From positions 1 through 64,000 of the forward strand of contig JAUQXA010000005.1 of NCBI GenBank assembly GCA_030834895.1: a DNA stretch of 64,000 bases. The letters are read 5' to 3'. Numbering within the stretch: the first letter of the stretch is position 1; the number at the start of each line of letters is the position of its first letter. This document shows positions 1-7,664 of the stretch, in pieces. The notes beneath the pieces are model-generated. The model was not told where the DNA came from, did no database searches, and saw only the letters and a list, made by a program, of their open reading frames with translations. Made by a program: the position numbers and the translations under genes. This DNA is from Anaerolineales bacterium (GTDB taxonomy: Bacteria > Chloroflexota > Anaerolineae > Anaerolineales > Villigracilaceae).

Positions 1-13
1 GTGATTAAAGAGT

Positions 14-47
14 GTTCCGCCTGAAGTGTATTTTCCTCAGGCGGAAC
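14..47. terminator. Hairpin downstream of the radC-like gene
   Basis: An 11-bp perfect inverted repeat (GTTCCGCCTGA at 14-24, its complement at 37-47) encloses a 12-base loop. It lies about 100 bases past the end of the minus-strand radC-like gene. There is no clear T tract on either side, so it may be a weak terminator, an RNA-stabilising hairpin or part of a repeat. The rest of 1-143 shows nothing else. Confidence 0.4.
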
Positions 48-143
48 GAATTAAATCGAAAAAATGGGGTCTCCGCGAAATCTCCGTTTTCTTGATTTAT
101 GCTGGATTCCATTCTTTTCTTGAGTTACGTTGGACGCGACAAT

Positions 144-842
144 TCATGAAAACCCCAACCCTTTTTCCTTGAGCGAGCAAAAATTTCCATGTCCCTGGAT
201 GATATGGTCAAGCACCTCGATGTTGAGGAGCTTGCCAGCCTGAACCAGAACCCTTGTAACTGCTATATCATCGGGACTGGGTTCGGACGTGCCCCCAGGG
301 TGGTTATGTGCGACCACGATACTTGGCGCATTTCGCTGCAAGGCAGGACGAAAGACCTCCGCCACTCGGATCTGTGATGAGTTGACCGAGCCTTTGTACA
401 CGTCTGCAATACCCAGCACCACGCTCCTGGTGTTCAGCATGATGACGCGCAGGTGTTCGACATCGAAAGTACTCATGTCACTGCACAACGCGGCGGCATC
501 GCCTGGTGAGTTGACCGTTACGCGATCCATGCATGTCATGGAAAGACGGCGTGACAAAGTCAGTGCGGATTTGATACGCGCGGCGGTCGCTTCGCCCACA
601 CCAGAGATGGAGACCAACTCCACGACCGATGCTTGAAAGAGCAAATGTAAATCGCCCTTGAAATGCGCGGCGATGGCTTCGGCGATCTCGATCTGTTTGG
701 GTCCGCCGATGACAGCGGACAGCAATTCGAGATTCGAGCAGGCGGAAGAATCGGTCAATGACCGTTGGATGGGTGTCTCGCGCAGGGCGAGGAGTTTGAG
801 TTTGGAGGGCGCATATGAGCCGCCCATGAAAGTTGTTTGCAT
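144..842 (-). CDS. radC: RadC-like JAB/MPN domain DNA-repair protein
   Basis: The protein (232 aa) has the RadC layout. A helix-hairpin-helix segment (SISGVGEATAARI, about residues 77-89) is followed by a JAB/MPN metalloprotease-like domain with the zinc-binding signature HNHPGG followed by PSPDD (about residues 181-193). RadC proteins are common on plasmids and genomic islands, where they are linked to recombination or anti-restriction; the biochemical role is unsettled. I chose the ATG at 842 because GGAGGT sits seven bases upstream. A longer reading from 923 adds 27 residues without a ribosome site and would run back to the terminator of the next gene. It probably has its own promoter, since that terminator separates it from the upstream gene. 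Confidence 0.85.
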   Translation of the reverse strand: MQTTFMGGSYAPSKLKLLALRETPIQRSLTDSSACSNLELLSAVIGGPKQIEIAEAIAAHFKGDLHLLFQASVVELVSISGVGEATAARIKSALTLSRRLSMTCMDRVTVNSPGDAAALCSDMSTFDVEHLRVIMLNTRSVVLGIADVYKGSVNSSQIRVAEVFRPALQRNAPSIVVAHNHPGGTSEPSPDDIAVTRVLVQAGKLLNIEVLDHIIQGHGNFCSLKEKGLGFS

Positions 843-929
843 GAAAGCAGACCTCCAGGGTGAATTAGGCAGGGTCACAATTGACCTGTCCCGCCTGCTG
901 ACTAAAATCAGCACGCGGCGCAAGTCAAA

Positions 930-960
930 ATAAAAAGAGGAACGCGGGTAGCGTCCCTCT
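930..960 (-). terminator. Rho-independent terminator
   Basis: On the minus strand an AGAGGGACGC/GCGTTCCTCT stem with a short loop is followed by TTTTTATTTT. It lies directly after the stop of the 171-residue gene at 997 and so ends the clamp-operon transcript before the radC-like gene. Confidence 0.8.
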
Positions 961-996
961 GGTGATAAAAAGTGGAGTGTGAGATGTTGATAAATC

Positions 997-1512
997 TCAC
1001 AACTTCAGAAACTTCAAAGACTTTCGCATCAGAATGAAATGCTCGACCTCAGCTTGAACATGCTCATAGCGCAGCGCATCAAATAATTTCCGAAGACTGA
1101 TTTCGTCCGAGAAGAACTCAACCCCACTATGCTTGTGATAGCAAAGGAAGCGGATGGTTCCTTCGTTGTATATCTGGACTTCGTGTCCGCGCAGCCCATC
1201 TTCGCAGAGATCAAAAGAGAGACCGACTTGTTCTTCATCCGCGAAGCCGCCCTCTTCGACCATCTTGCGGACATCCTCCTGTGCGAGCTGGTTGTCCTCC
1301 TCAATGAAGGTCAGCCAATTGATGTGTGGGAAAAGAAAGCGAATCTCCGAGCAGGAGTTGGCAAGACGCTGCACGAGCTGCGTCAGTGCCAGATATGCTG
1401 CGAACTTCAAGACGACCGAAGGACGCACTTCAAACGTGTAATGGGTGGGTTCATCGCTATAATCGTCATTGGATTGAACGGAGGCGACGTAGGTGGGACA
1501 TTTTGATTGCAT
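997..1512 (-). CDS. Hypothetical acidic protein downstream of the sliding clamp
   Basis: This 171-residue protein is rich in Glu and Asp and has no membrane segment. I do not recognise its family. It starts 14 bases after the clamp stop codon and is probably co-transcribed with it, ending at the terminator at 930-960. The ATG at 1512 is supported by GAGAGGT eight bases upstream; a longer reading from 1584 would overlap the clamp gene and lacks a ribosome site. By position it may work with the clamp or the replication module, but that is inference only. Confidence 0.6.
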   Translation of the reverse strand: MQSKCPTYVASVQSNDDYSDEPTHYTFEVRPSVVLKFAAYLALTQLVQRLANSCSEIRFLFPHINWLTFIEEDNQLAQEDVRKMVEEGGFADEEQVGLSFDLCEDGLRGHEVQIYNEGTIRFLCYHKHSGVEFFSDEISLRKLFDALRYEHVQAEVEHFILMRKSLKFLKL

Positions 1513-1525
1513 GGTTGCATACCTC

Positions 1526-2725
1526 TCAGGCGGGAAGCAGGACGGGTTGCGGGACTTTGAGTCCCTGGAACGGATCTGCCTCATCTGGGTTGCGAGCCAA
1601 CGGCATGGCGATCACCGAAGCGAAGTCGCCAGTCACCATCGCGGGCGCGACTTTTTCACCCGTCGGGAAAGTCAGTGTCACCTCATCTCGTGCGATGGAG
1701 GAAACAATCGCCTGGCGCAAGACATTCATGCCATACGCCAGGATCAGGCTGGTTTCCTTTGGATCGCCCTCGATGGGCAGGCAGTCCACCATGCGTCCGA
1801 TCTTCTTATCTTCATCCTGTGCCAGCAGCCAGAGATAGCCGCTTTTGACTTGCAGGTACAACGCCCCACTGATCGTGCGCGCGCGGCGGATGAAGGACTC
1901 AAGCGCCTTCTTTTGAACAACGACCTGCACCCCCTTTGGCGTGCTGGCACGCAGGACCTGTGCATAGTCCACATAGTCTTTTCCGAGCATGGGAATGAGG
2001 AAGACCGCCTCGCAGCTCTCGCGTGAGATAGACACCAGCATGCCCGACTTTCGCACAGCGAGATCAAGCGTGTCCTCTGCAGTGGGCTTGACCGCGCGAA
2101 CTAAACGCGCCAGGGCATCGGCGGAGTACACACCCGAGAGGACTTCGCTGGCGCTGTTCGTCTTGACCGAAAGCGTGGCGATGCTCAGGATGAAACCATC
2201 TGCAGCAACCGAGGTGATCTCATTTTTTGCAGGGTCTGCATAAAGATACAAACCTGTCAGTGCGGCGCGTGCAATATCGTCGCTGGCGGCTTCCCCCACA
2301 CGAACCATGTGGGCAAAGTTCAAACCATCAAGCGTCAGCGCAGCATCCTGTTTGGGGAAGGTGTCTTCTGCCAGTCCAGGAATTTGGATCAACTTCAACG
2401 TGGCGCAGGAACCAACATCCTTGATGATCAGGCTGGTCTCGGAGAAGGTCAGTTCCAATATTTCTGACGTACTCAGGGCGAGCACATCCACAAACGCCTG
2501 ACCGTCCAGCATCTGCCAGCGCTGCATGTCCTTGCCTTTGAAAGAAGCGGGAATTGCCGCATAGGCGCTGCCGCCTTCAAAGCCGAGAGACGCGAATAGT
2601 TCCAGGCGCTTATCTTTCAGACGCATTTGAATGCAGGATAACGGGGGCATTTTCTTGATGAAGAAAGGCTGGACAAGGCTGGTGGCGATTGCCAGTTCTG
2701 ATTTTTTGATCGTAATTGTGGTCAT
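1526..2725 (-). CDS. dnaN: DNA polymerase III beta subunit-like sliding clamp
   Basis: The 399-residue product begins MTTITIKKSELAIATSLVQPF and has the length and repeating three-domain texture of the bacterial beta clamp. Each domain carries the strand patterns seen in DnaN, including YLYADPAKNEITSVAADGFILSIA in the middle domain (split about residue 180-200) and a C-terminal segment ending in a proline-rich PQPVLLPA. The family forms a ring around DNA that tethers polymerases and repair proteins. Similarity to chromosomal DnaN looks weak, so this is more likely an element-borne copy. The start at 2725 has GAGGTATGTCCC upstream. SSB and RadC genes nearby fit a replication or repair role. Confidence 0.75.
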   Translation of the reverse strand: MTTITIKKSELAIATSLVQPFFIKKMPPLSCIQMRLKDKRLELFASLGFEGGSAYAAIPASFKGKDMQRWQMLDGQAFVDVLALSTSEILELTFSETSLIIKDVGSCATLKLIQIPGLAEDTFPKQDAALTLDGLNFAHMVRVGEAASDDIARAALTGLYLYADPAKNEITSVAADGFILSIATLSVKTNSASEVLSGVYSADALARLVRAVKPTAEDTLDLAVRKSGMLVSISRESCEAVFLIPMLGKDYVDYAQVLRASTPKGVQVVVQKKALESFIRRARTISGALYLQVKSGYLWLLAQDEDKKIGRMVDCLPIEGDPKETSLILAYGMNVLRQAIVSSIARDEVTLTFPTGEKVAPAMVTGDFASVIAMPLARNPDEADPFQGLKVPQPVLLPA

Positions 2726-2828
2726 GGGACATACCTCGAAAATGGATTTAGCGTCTGTGTTTTCACAGGCCGCTTCGCGCATCGTCGTTTCAGAAACAAC
2801 TGCGCGCGAAGATGTCCCTGAAAAGTTA

Positions 2829-2856
2829 GCGAGCGGGGTCAATAGACTCCACTCGC
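2829..2856 (-). terminator. Hairpin between the 44-residue gene and the clamp gene
   Basis: The sequence folds into an imperfect stem (GCGAGTGGAGTC with GACCCCGCTCGC on the minus strand) followed by TAACTTTT. It lies just after the stop of the small membrane protein and before the clamp gene, so it may attenuate or end the upstream transcript. Confidence 0.45.
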
Positions 2857-2864
2857 TTTCTTCG

Positions 2865-2999
2865 TCACCGCGCCTGACGGCGGGTGGCGTTGTCAAGACG
2901 ATTGTCCAGTTTGTATTGCTCGGTGTGCGCATACCAGATGGCGTATGCGTTGGGGGCAAACAGGACAACGATCAGGATCAAAATGAAAGCGTATAACAT
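2865..2999 (-). CDS. Small single-span membrane protein (44 aa)
   Basis: An ATG at 2999, preceded by GAGAGG about eight bases upstream, opens a 44-codon frame. It starts MLYAFILILIVVLFAP and continues with a basic, polar tail ending RRQAR. The N-terminal 16-20 residues form one hydrophobic helix, so the product would be a membrane-anchored micropeptide with a cytoplasmic or exported tail. A longer overlapping frame here (2893-3213) has no ribosome site and an unlikely composition, so I prefer this one. It lies between ssb and the clamp gene on the same strand and is flanked by hairpins. Function unknown. Confidence 0.5.
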   Translation of the reverse strand: MLYAFILILIVVLFAPNAYAIWYAHTEQYKLDNRLDNATRRQAR

Positions 3000-3156
3000 G
3001 CTGTGCCTCTCTCAGAAAAAAATGGGGCAGATAGCCCGCAGGCAAAAGAATTTCGCCTGCCCTTGAAAGAGCATCGTGGGATGCTCCGCCAAAGGCAAGT
3101 GCTGAGAGAGACACAGACATGAAATATGTGGATGGAAAAAAGACCCCGCCCGCAGG

Positions 3157-3197
3157 CATCCCGCCTGGAGTTGAACCAAGTGATTCCTTTCGGGATG
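3157..3197 (-). ncRNA. tRNA acceptor/T-arm-like RNA element, copy 1
   Basis: On the minus strand CATCCCG pairs with CGGGATG (7 bp). Directly before the 3' strand stands a T-arm-like hairpin with stem CTTGG/CCAGG and 7-base loop TTCAACT, matching the TTCRANY rule of tRNA T-loops. D and anticodon arms are absent; only ten bases join the two helices. Related structures occur at 3768-3833 and 12621-12689. It lies in the leader of the 44-residue gene, downstream of ssb. It could be a regulatory RNA, a degenerate tRNA or a tRNA mimic. Confidence 0.45.
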
Positions 3198-3202
3198 AAG
3201 AG

Positions 3203-3226
3203 GAGAGGAGCATTTCTGCTCCCCTC
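3203..3226 (-). terminator. Terminator-like hairpin after ssb
   Basis: On the minus strand GAGGGGAGCA pairs with TGCTCCTCTC around a four-base loop, 20 bases past the ssb stop codon, followed by a pyrimidine-rich stretch. It probably ends the ssb transcript or protects its 3' end. Confidence 0.5.
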
Positions 3227-3246
3227 GGTCGTGCTGTGAAGAAAAC

Positions 3247-3663
3247 TTAGAAGGCGGGTTCGCCTTCCAACTCGTCTTCGGGAACCGCAGCGTTTTCATC
3301 AAACGTGAACGGCTCGATGGACAACGCGAAGATCACCATCTTCTGGTGCTTCACGCCATCCTGCCCCGTCCATTCTTCCATGCCCAGGCGACCTTTCACG
3401 GTGAAGCGATCCTTGTTCTGGACGTCAGCGATGCTCTGCACGAGGGCAGTCACGTTGTCGTCCTTCGAGAAGGCTTTCACGTCGAAGAAAAGCGAGGGTT
3501 TATACTCGCCGCTTGCCTTGTCCTTGCCCTGAGAGAGAAAGGCGCGGACGAACGCGAAGGGATGTCCTGCCTGTGAGACTTTCATCTCGCCAGCAGAGAT
3601 TGCCATGAGGGTGAGGATGACGTAATTGGACGGGCGGTTCTTGAAATTGCTATTGGTAGCCAT
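3247..3663 (-). CDS. ssb: Single-stranded DNA-binding protein
   Basis: The 138-residue protein has the compact OB-fold pattern of SSB: an N-terminal strand (NYVILTLMAISAG), a central FFDVKAFSKDDN strand, RFTVKGRLGMEEWTGQDG around residues 90-105, and an acidic tail ending DELEGEPAF. The last residues resemble the DDDIPF tip by which bacterial SSB recruits partner proteins, but with P-A-F in place of I-P-F. SSB coats single-stranded DNA during replication and transfer. The start at 3663 follows a strong AAAGGAGGT site. Like the clamp gene it is probably an element-borne copy serving the replicon. Confidence 0.8.
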   Translation of the reverse strand: MATNSNFKNRPSNYVILTLMAISAGEMKVSQAGHPFAFVRAFLSQGKDKASGEYKPSLFFDVKAFSKDDNVTALVQSIADVQNKDRFTVKGRLGMEEWTGQDGVKHQKMVIFALSIEPFTFDENAAVPEDELEGEPAF

Positions 3664-3767
3664 GTAGGCTTACCTCCTTTGAAGTTAGTGCGGGTGTTCG
3701 GCATCATCCCGCGTTAGCCTGCGCCTGGTGGTTGAGTAGAACGGGGTTTTACGAAACCTGACGCAAT

Positions 3768-3833
3768 GTGTCCTTTCGGGGATCGAACCCAAACACGCCC
3801 CGCTTGCGCGTGCGCAGAACGAAATAAGAACAC
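3768..3833 (-). ncRNA. tRNA acceptor/T-arm-like RNA element, copy 2
   Basis: The minus strand gives GTGTTCT paired with AGGACAC (7 bp, one G-U). A T-arm-like hairpin abuts the 3' strand: stem TTTGGG/CCCGAA, loop TTCGATC, which fits TTCRANY. The 33 bases between do not form clear D or anticodon arms, although TGCGCACGCGCA can fold. The 5' strand overlaps the last bases of the terminator at 3830-3859, so the acceptor pairing is less certain than the T-arm. The element is in the leader of ssb. Confidence 0.4.
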
Positions 3834-3859
3834 CCCTGAAAAGAATTTTTCAGGGGTGT
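3830..3859 (-). terminator. Strong hairpin terminator after the 98-residue gene
   Basis: ACACCCCTGAAAA and its complement form a 13-bp stem with a four-base loop. On the minus strand it is followed by TCTTATTTC. It ends the transcript of the 98-residue gene and separates it from the ssb leader. Confidence 0.75.
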
Positions 3860-3885
3860 GATAGAAGGCTGGGCAGGTAGCCCAT

Positions 3886-4182
3886 TTATTCGGATGCTTC
3901 GGCAGAATACCCCGCTGTGAGCGGACAAAAGGTTTCGGGGTTCTGCTGGACGCCGCTCAGGTCGTGCATGATCGTTTTGAGAATCGTGTCGTCACTTTTA
4001 TGGTGGTCTTGCGCCCACTTGAAGTAGCACAAGAGCGCATGAAGATCGTACATACTCCCAAAGACGAGAAGAATATCCTGGATAAAGACGCGAGGAAATT
4101 TTGACTCGCTTTTCATCTCGATAAAATCAATCAGGCATTTGATCCTGGCGGCTTGTTCCTTTCCATTGCTTTTGGTAGTCAT
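3886..4182 (-). CDS. Hypothetical 98-residue protein
   Basis: The product is a small soluble alpha-helical protein with two Cys-containing segments and the sequence YDLHALLCYFKWAQDHHKSD near residue 50. I do not recognise a family. An AAAGGAGG site eight to nine bases before the ATG at 4182 supports real translation, and a strong terminator follows the gene. It lies 30 bases after the Cas4-like nuclease gene and is probably co-transcribed with it. Confidence 0.6.
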   Translation of the reverse strand: MTTKSNGKEQAARIKCLIDFIEMKSESKFPRVFIQDILLVFGSMYDLHALLCYFKWAQDHHKSDDTILKTIMHDLSGVQQNPETFCPLTAGYSAEASE

Positions 4183-4212
4183 GATGGCATTCCTCCTTTA
4201 GTGTTGGATAAT

Positions 4213-5205
4213 TTATTCAGATATTTCTTTCGTAGGCTTGCCAACTGGCGCACCGTGTAATTGCTCGCAGTGCGCGCGCACGGCACAGAAGTCACAACGC
4301 CACAGCTCGTCCGCATCATCGAGGATGGGTGGAAGCGTGTCCGAAAGCAGTGCGCTCAGGCGCTGCTTCAGCAAAGCCATACTCTCCGCTCGGTCGAGTT
4401 GAACGTCACAGCGCACAACAGCTTTCTGTGAGAGATACGCGATCTGACCGCCACTGAAACTTCCAGCAGGGATCAGATTGTTCTTCGCGATGGTCTCCTC
4501 CAGGTTGTATTTTGCAACCAGGTGCGCGGCGTTCTTCTCGATCAGCAGGGCATAAAGATTGACTTGCTCCGCGTGCGAAGAGCGCGCTTGCGGGGGGCGA
4601 TATACACGTGAAATTGCGGATGAACGCGGGTTGAGCGGTCCACAATTGGGACAGGTCAGTCCATCGTCACCTTTGTACATTTCCAGATCGCAGTGATTGC
4701 AGATGGGGACTTTCTTTCCGAAGGGTGGGTTGCCCGTGACCTTGTAGTCAGTAATGTACCAGCCGTCTGTTCTCAGCTCAATCAAATCAGGCGTTCCAAC
4801 AAGCAAGACAGACTTGCCCAGAAGTTTGAACTTCCAGGTCAGGGTCTCTTCCGCTATTCCTGCGGAATACCTCGAGAGCGCGGCATGGTAGCCGGAACCA
4901 AACGTCATGCGGTACATACCCGAGGGCTTTTCCCAGTATGGATGTTGTTTCTTCAGCCGATACTGGCGCGGGCAACCAAGCAGTTCAGTGGCGGAAAAAC
5001 CGACCTCTGCACCAGCCTGCTTTCCGAGTTCGTTGGCATATTCCGGCGAGCGGATTGAGCTTGCGATATCGTGAATGATGGCAGGCACCATCGGGCAGCC
5101 AGGCGCGCCGCGTTGGGCGCAAGCCAGGCATTCCTTGAAGGTGACCGCCTCTTCAGTAACTTCGCAGAGAAAGCCCACCAGACCGACAGCAGTGGTGTCT
5201 CTCAT
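4213..5205 (-). CDS. Cas4/RecB-like PD-(D/E)XK nuclease with cysteine clusters
   Basis: The 330-residue protein carries the PD-(D/E)XK nuclease signature: GTPDLIEL near residue 137 followed by WYITDYKV near residue 150, giving the Asp and D-x-K pair. A zinc-ribbon-like CNHC...CPNCG insertion lies around residues 165-185. The C-terminal CDFCAVRAHC (about 302-312), with N-terminal cysteines (CLAC, about 24-27), resembles the iron-sulfur cluster ligands of Cas4/AddB-type nucleases. These process DNA ends in recombination or replication. ATG at 5205 has GAGGT upstream. No CRISPR array or cas1 is nearby, so a stand-alone recombination nuclease is the better reading. Confidence 0.75.
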   Translation of the reverse strand: MRDTTAVGLVGFLCEVTEEAVTFKECLACAQRGAPGCPMVPAIIHDIASSIRSPEYANELGKQAGAEVGFSATELLGCPRQYRLKKQHPYWEKPSGMYRMTFGSGYHAALSRYSAGIAEETLTWKFKLLGKSVLLVGTPDLIELRTDGWYITDYKVTGNPPFGKKVPICNHCDLEMYKGDDGLTCPNCGPLNPRSSAISRVYRPPQARSSHAEQVNLYALLIEKNAAHLVAKYNLEETIAKNNLIPAGSFSGGQIAYLSQKAVVRCDVQLDRAESMALLKQRLSALLSDTLPPILDDADELWRCDFCAVRAHCEQLHGAPVGKPTKEISE

Positions 5206-5210
5206 GGCGG

Positions 5211-5516
5211 CTACCTCGGACGGCGGGCGAACCGCGCCGCGTCCCGATAGGCGGGGCTGAAAATGTATGTCCCCGATGGGATGACGAGAAAGAACGTCAA
5301 CGCCAGCCAAAGCGCGAGTGGCGAGACGCCCAGGCCATCCAGACGGTGATACCGAGTCATCAGCCAGGCGATGGTTCCGAGGAAGGCAAAGGCGGCGGGG
5401 ATGGAGACGATGTCCTCGACTCGTCTGCGGCGTTTGCCGTCCTTGATAAATTGGGTGAAGATGGACAGCCCTCCGAACAGGAGAGCCAGAATTACGATGA
5501 TGATGGATGCAACCAT
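5211..5516 (-). CDS. Small membrane protein, three predicted helices
   Basis: The 101-residue product starts MVASIIIVILALLFGG and contains three hydrophobic segments (about residues 2-20, 38-56 and 65-85) with a basic loop KDGKRRRR between the first two, so an inner-membrane protein is likely. The start at 5516 has GGAGGT upstream with good spacing. It ends six bases before the nuclease start, so the two form an operon. Family not recognised. Confidence 0.55.
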   Translation of the reverse strand: MVASIIIVILALLFGGLSIFTQFIKDGKRRRRVEDIVSIPAAFAFLGTIAWLMTRYHRLDGLGVSPLALWLALTFFLVIPSGTYIFSPAYRDAARFARRPR

Positions 5517-5550
5517 GTCGCATACCTCCGATGTAGGATATGAATCGGCA

Positions 5551-5604
5551 AAGCCGCTTCCCCACACCGGCATCGAGGAGGATGTCAGCATGGGGAAGCG
5601 GCTT
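5551..5604 (-). repeat. 14-bp perfect inverted repeat in an operon leader
   Basis: AAGCCGCTTCCCCA (5551-5564) is repeated in inverse orientation at 5591-5604 with a 26-base spacer. It lies in the leader of the membrane-protein/nuclease operon, just downstream of a terminator. It may be an RNA hairpin with a regulatory role, analogous to the structured leaders of neighbouring genes. Confidence 0.5.
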
Positions 5605-5616
5605 GAGGGGAAATAA

Positions 5617-5647
5617 AAAGACCAGGCGTTTTTCCTGATCTTTTTTG
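5617..5647. terminator. Bidirectional terminator between opposed modules
   Basis: GATCAGG and CCTGGTC arms (one G-U pair) around a seven-base loop are flanked by A and T runs on both sides: TTTTTATTT on the minus strand, TTTTTT on the plus strand. It separates the minus-strand replicon genes from the plus-strand cargo. Confidence 0.6.
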
Positions 5648-5867
5648 CCTCGGACATAGATGATGACTTATGGAGATATCAGGGTGTTATTGTAGTTTCT
5701 CAAAGGCGTATGCTAAAATGGACATAGTAATTGGCATCACTTTTAGCCTATTGCGGACTAAGGACTATCTTAATCTAAGCGTTTAGGTAGCGAGTAATCT
5801 GTAGCCCGTTACAAGGCGAAATGGCGGGTGAAAACAGAGCTAGGCACTTGTCTATGGAATCTCTAAA

Positions 5868-6719
5868 ATGACATTAGATAATCAAGAAGCAGACAATACC
5901 AACGTTGAAAAAATTCGCGACGAACTCGTAAAATTACCTCCATCCACAAGGCGAAGAGTTTTTGAGAAGTTTATCTCAGCAGCCTTGGGAAGTATTCCTT
6001 GGGTTGGCGGTTTTCTAAGTGCAGCCGCGGATTTCAAGTTTCAAGAAAATGATTTGCGGGAAGATAATTTACAGACTCAATGGCTTGAGGAGCACACAAG
6101 AAAATTAGCGCGATTATCAGAGACATTGAATTACATCGCATCCCGTTTTGAAACATTAGGCGATCAGATAAATGAGCGAATTCAAAGCGAAGAATATTTG
6201 GATGTTGTAAGAAAAGCATTTCGTGCATGGGATAGAGCAGATACAGACGAGAAGCGTAAGTATATTGCCAATTTAATTACTAATGCAGGTGGCACAAGAC
6301 TTACTTCTGATGATGTGATTCGTCTTTTTATAGATTGGTTGGACATTTATCATGAAGCGCATCTTGCTGTTATCAGGGAAATTTACCAAAACCCTGGCTC
6401 TACTCGATACGATATTTGGGAATCTATATATGATAATTTCCCACGAGAAGATTCAGCAGAGGCTGATTTATATCGGATGTTGATTCGTGACTTAAGTATA
6501 GGCGGTGTTATCAGGCAAGAACGCGCCACAACTTCAGATGGCAAATTCCTGAAAAAACCGCACACAAAAAATAGAGGCTTCACCCCAACAACTATGGAGT
6601 CTTCATTCGATGACACAAAGCCCTATGTTCTCACCGAGCTTGGCAAGCAATTCGTTCATTACGCAATGTCAGAAGTAGTTCGTAGAATTGAAACAGATAA
6701 TGAGACAAATCGCACCTAA
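5868..6719 (+). CDS. Hypothetical helical protein upstream of a TIR protein
   Basis: The 283-residue protein starts with a charged helical region, then a hydrophobic glycine-rich stretch (LGSIPWVGGFLSAAADFKF, about residues 40-58), then long helices (WLEEHTRKLARLSETLNYIASRFETL). The C-terminal half looks like a winged-helix domain (YDIWESIYDNFPRE ... LSIGGVIRQER ... PYVLTELGKQFVHYA). No family is recognised with certainty. It is AT-richer than the neighbouring replicon genes, lies on the opposite strand and sits 148 bases upstream of a TIR effector gene. A sensor or regulator role in the same defence unit is plausible but inferred. Confidence 0.6.
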   Translation: MTLDNQEADNTNVEKIRDELVKLPPSTRRRVFEKFISAALGSIPWVGGFLSAAADFKFQENDLREDNLQTQWLEEHTRKLARLSETLNYIASRFETLGDQINERIQSEEYLDVVRKAFRAWDRADTDEKRKYIANLITNAGGTRLTSDDVIRLFIDWLDIYHEAHLAVIREIYQNPGSTRYDIWESIYDNFPREDSAEADLYRMLIRDLSIGGVIRQERATTSDGKFLKKPHTKNRGFTPTTMESSFDDTKPYVLTELGKQFVHYAMSEVVRRIETDNETNRT

Positions 6720-6867
6720 CAAACCGCACAACAGACGGTTGGGAGTCTGTGCAGTTTTCAAGCATTGTTCTTGCTTCGAGTTTTTTTTCTGCTCCCAAGC
6801 AGAATCCACGCCCACCCCGCCGCCACCGCAGACCATTAGTCTCTCAAGTAAAGGATAGGTCAATCAC

Positions 6868-7644
6868 ATGCAATTTGTTCAACACGACTTGGGTTACCGC
6901 AGAGGCGGCGAGATCGTCGAAATAATCCTCTCCGGCAGCGCTGCAAACGTGCGCTTGATGGATAGCTCGAATCTCAGCAGCTACAAGAACGGACGACAAC
7001 ATCGTTACTATGGTGGTCTTGCGAAGCAGTCACCTGTCCGCTTGCAAATTCCGCACTCAGGCACTTGGTATGTGACCGTCGACATGCAAGGCCTTCGCGG
7101 TTCGGTGCGTTCATCCGTCCGTATTCTCCCCGGTCCATTGCCCGAACTTCGTGAAGCATCGTTGTCATCGGTCCCCTCACTTGTTCAACGTGAACAACCA
7201 CCGGGCGGCGATTCCGATACTAGCTCGTCACGCGAATACGATGTTTTTATCTCTCACGCAAGTGAAGACAAAGATAGCGTCGTGCGACCCTTGGCCCATG
7301 CGCTTAACGACGGCGGACTGAAAGTCTGGTACGACGAATTTGAGTTACGAATCGGCGACAGTCTCCGCCGTAAGATCGACACAGGCCTAGCAAACAGTCG
7401 GTTTGGAATCGTCGTATTGTCGCGTTCGTTTTTTGGCAAAGGTTGGACCAACTATGAACTTGATGGTCTTGTCACGCGCGCCGTGTCGGGGGAACAAATC
7501 CTATTGCCGATCTGGCACGAAATCACCAAACAAGAGCTGATTGACTATAGCCCTTCGCTCGCTGACAAAGTCGCTCGTAGCACAGGAACGCATACAATCG
7601 AGGAAATTGCCAAAGAGATTATCGCTGTCATACGTGGTACCTAA
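6868..7644 (+). CDS. DUF1883-TIR domain protein, probable anti-phage effector
   Basis: Residues 1-90 (MQFVQHDLGYRRGGEIVEI ... GTWYVTVDMQG) match the small beta-rich DUF1883 domain. After a Pro/Ser linker, residues 121-258 form a TIR domain: EYDVFISHASEDKD, WYDEFELRIGDSLRRKID, SRFGIVVLSRSFFGKGW and the TNYELDGL segment holding the likely catalytic Glu near residue 197. Bacterial TIR proteins cleave NAD+ or make signalling nucleotides in abortive-infection systems, and DUF1883-TIR fusions recur in defence islands. The preceding helical gene may be its partner. I am confident in the domains; the activity is inferred. Confidence 0.85.
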   Translation: MQFVQHDLGYRRGGEIVEIILSGSAANVRLMDSSNLSSYKNGRQHRYYGGLAKQSPVRLQIPHSGTWYVTVDMQGLRGSVRSSVRILPGPLPELREASLSSVPSLVQREQPPGGDSDTSSSREYDVFISHASEDKDSVVRPLAHALNDGGLKVWYDEFELRIGDSLRRKIDTGLANSRFGIVVLSRSFFGKGWTNYELDGLVTRAVSGEQILLPIWHEITKQELIDYSPSLADKVARSTGTHTIEEIAKEIIAVIRGT

Positions 7645-7664
7645 CATAGCATGAGGATGTCCTA

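Noticed and set aside
2893..3213. 106-codon minus-strand frame overlapping the ssb leader
   Set aside because: No ribosome site precedes it and its N-terminus crosses the hairpins and T-arm element; the 44-residue frame inside it in another phase is better supported.
4213..5205. CRISPR-associated Cas4 function
   Set aside because: Sequence resembles Cas4 but there is no cas1, cas2 or repeat array in the window; a recombination nuclease is the simpler reading.
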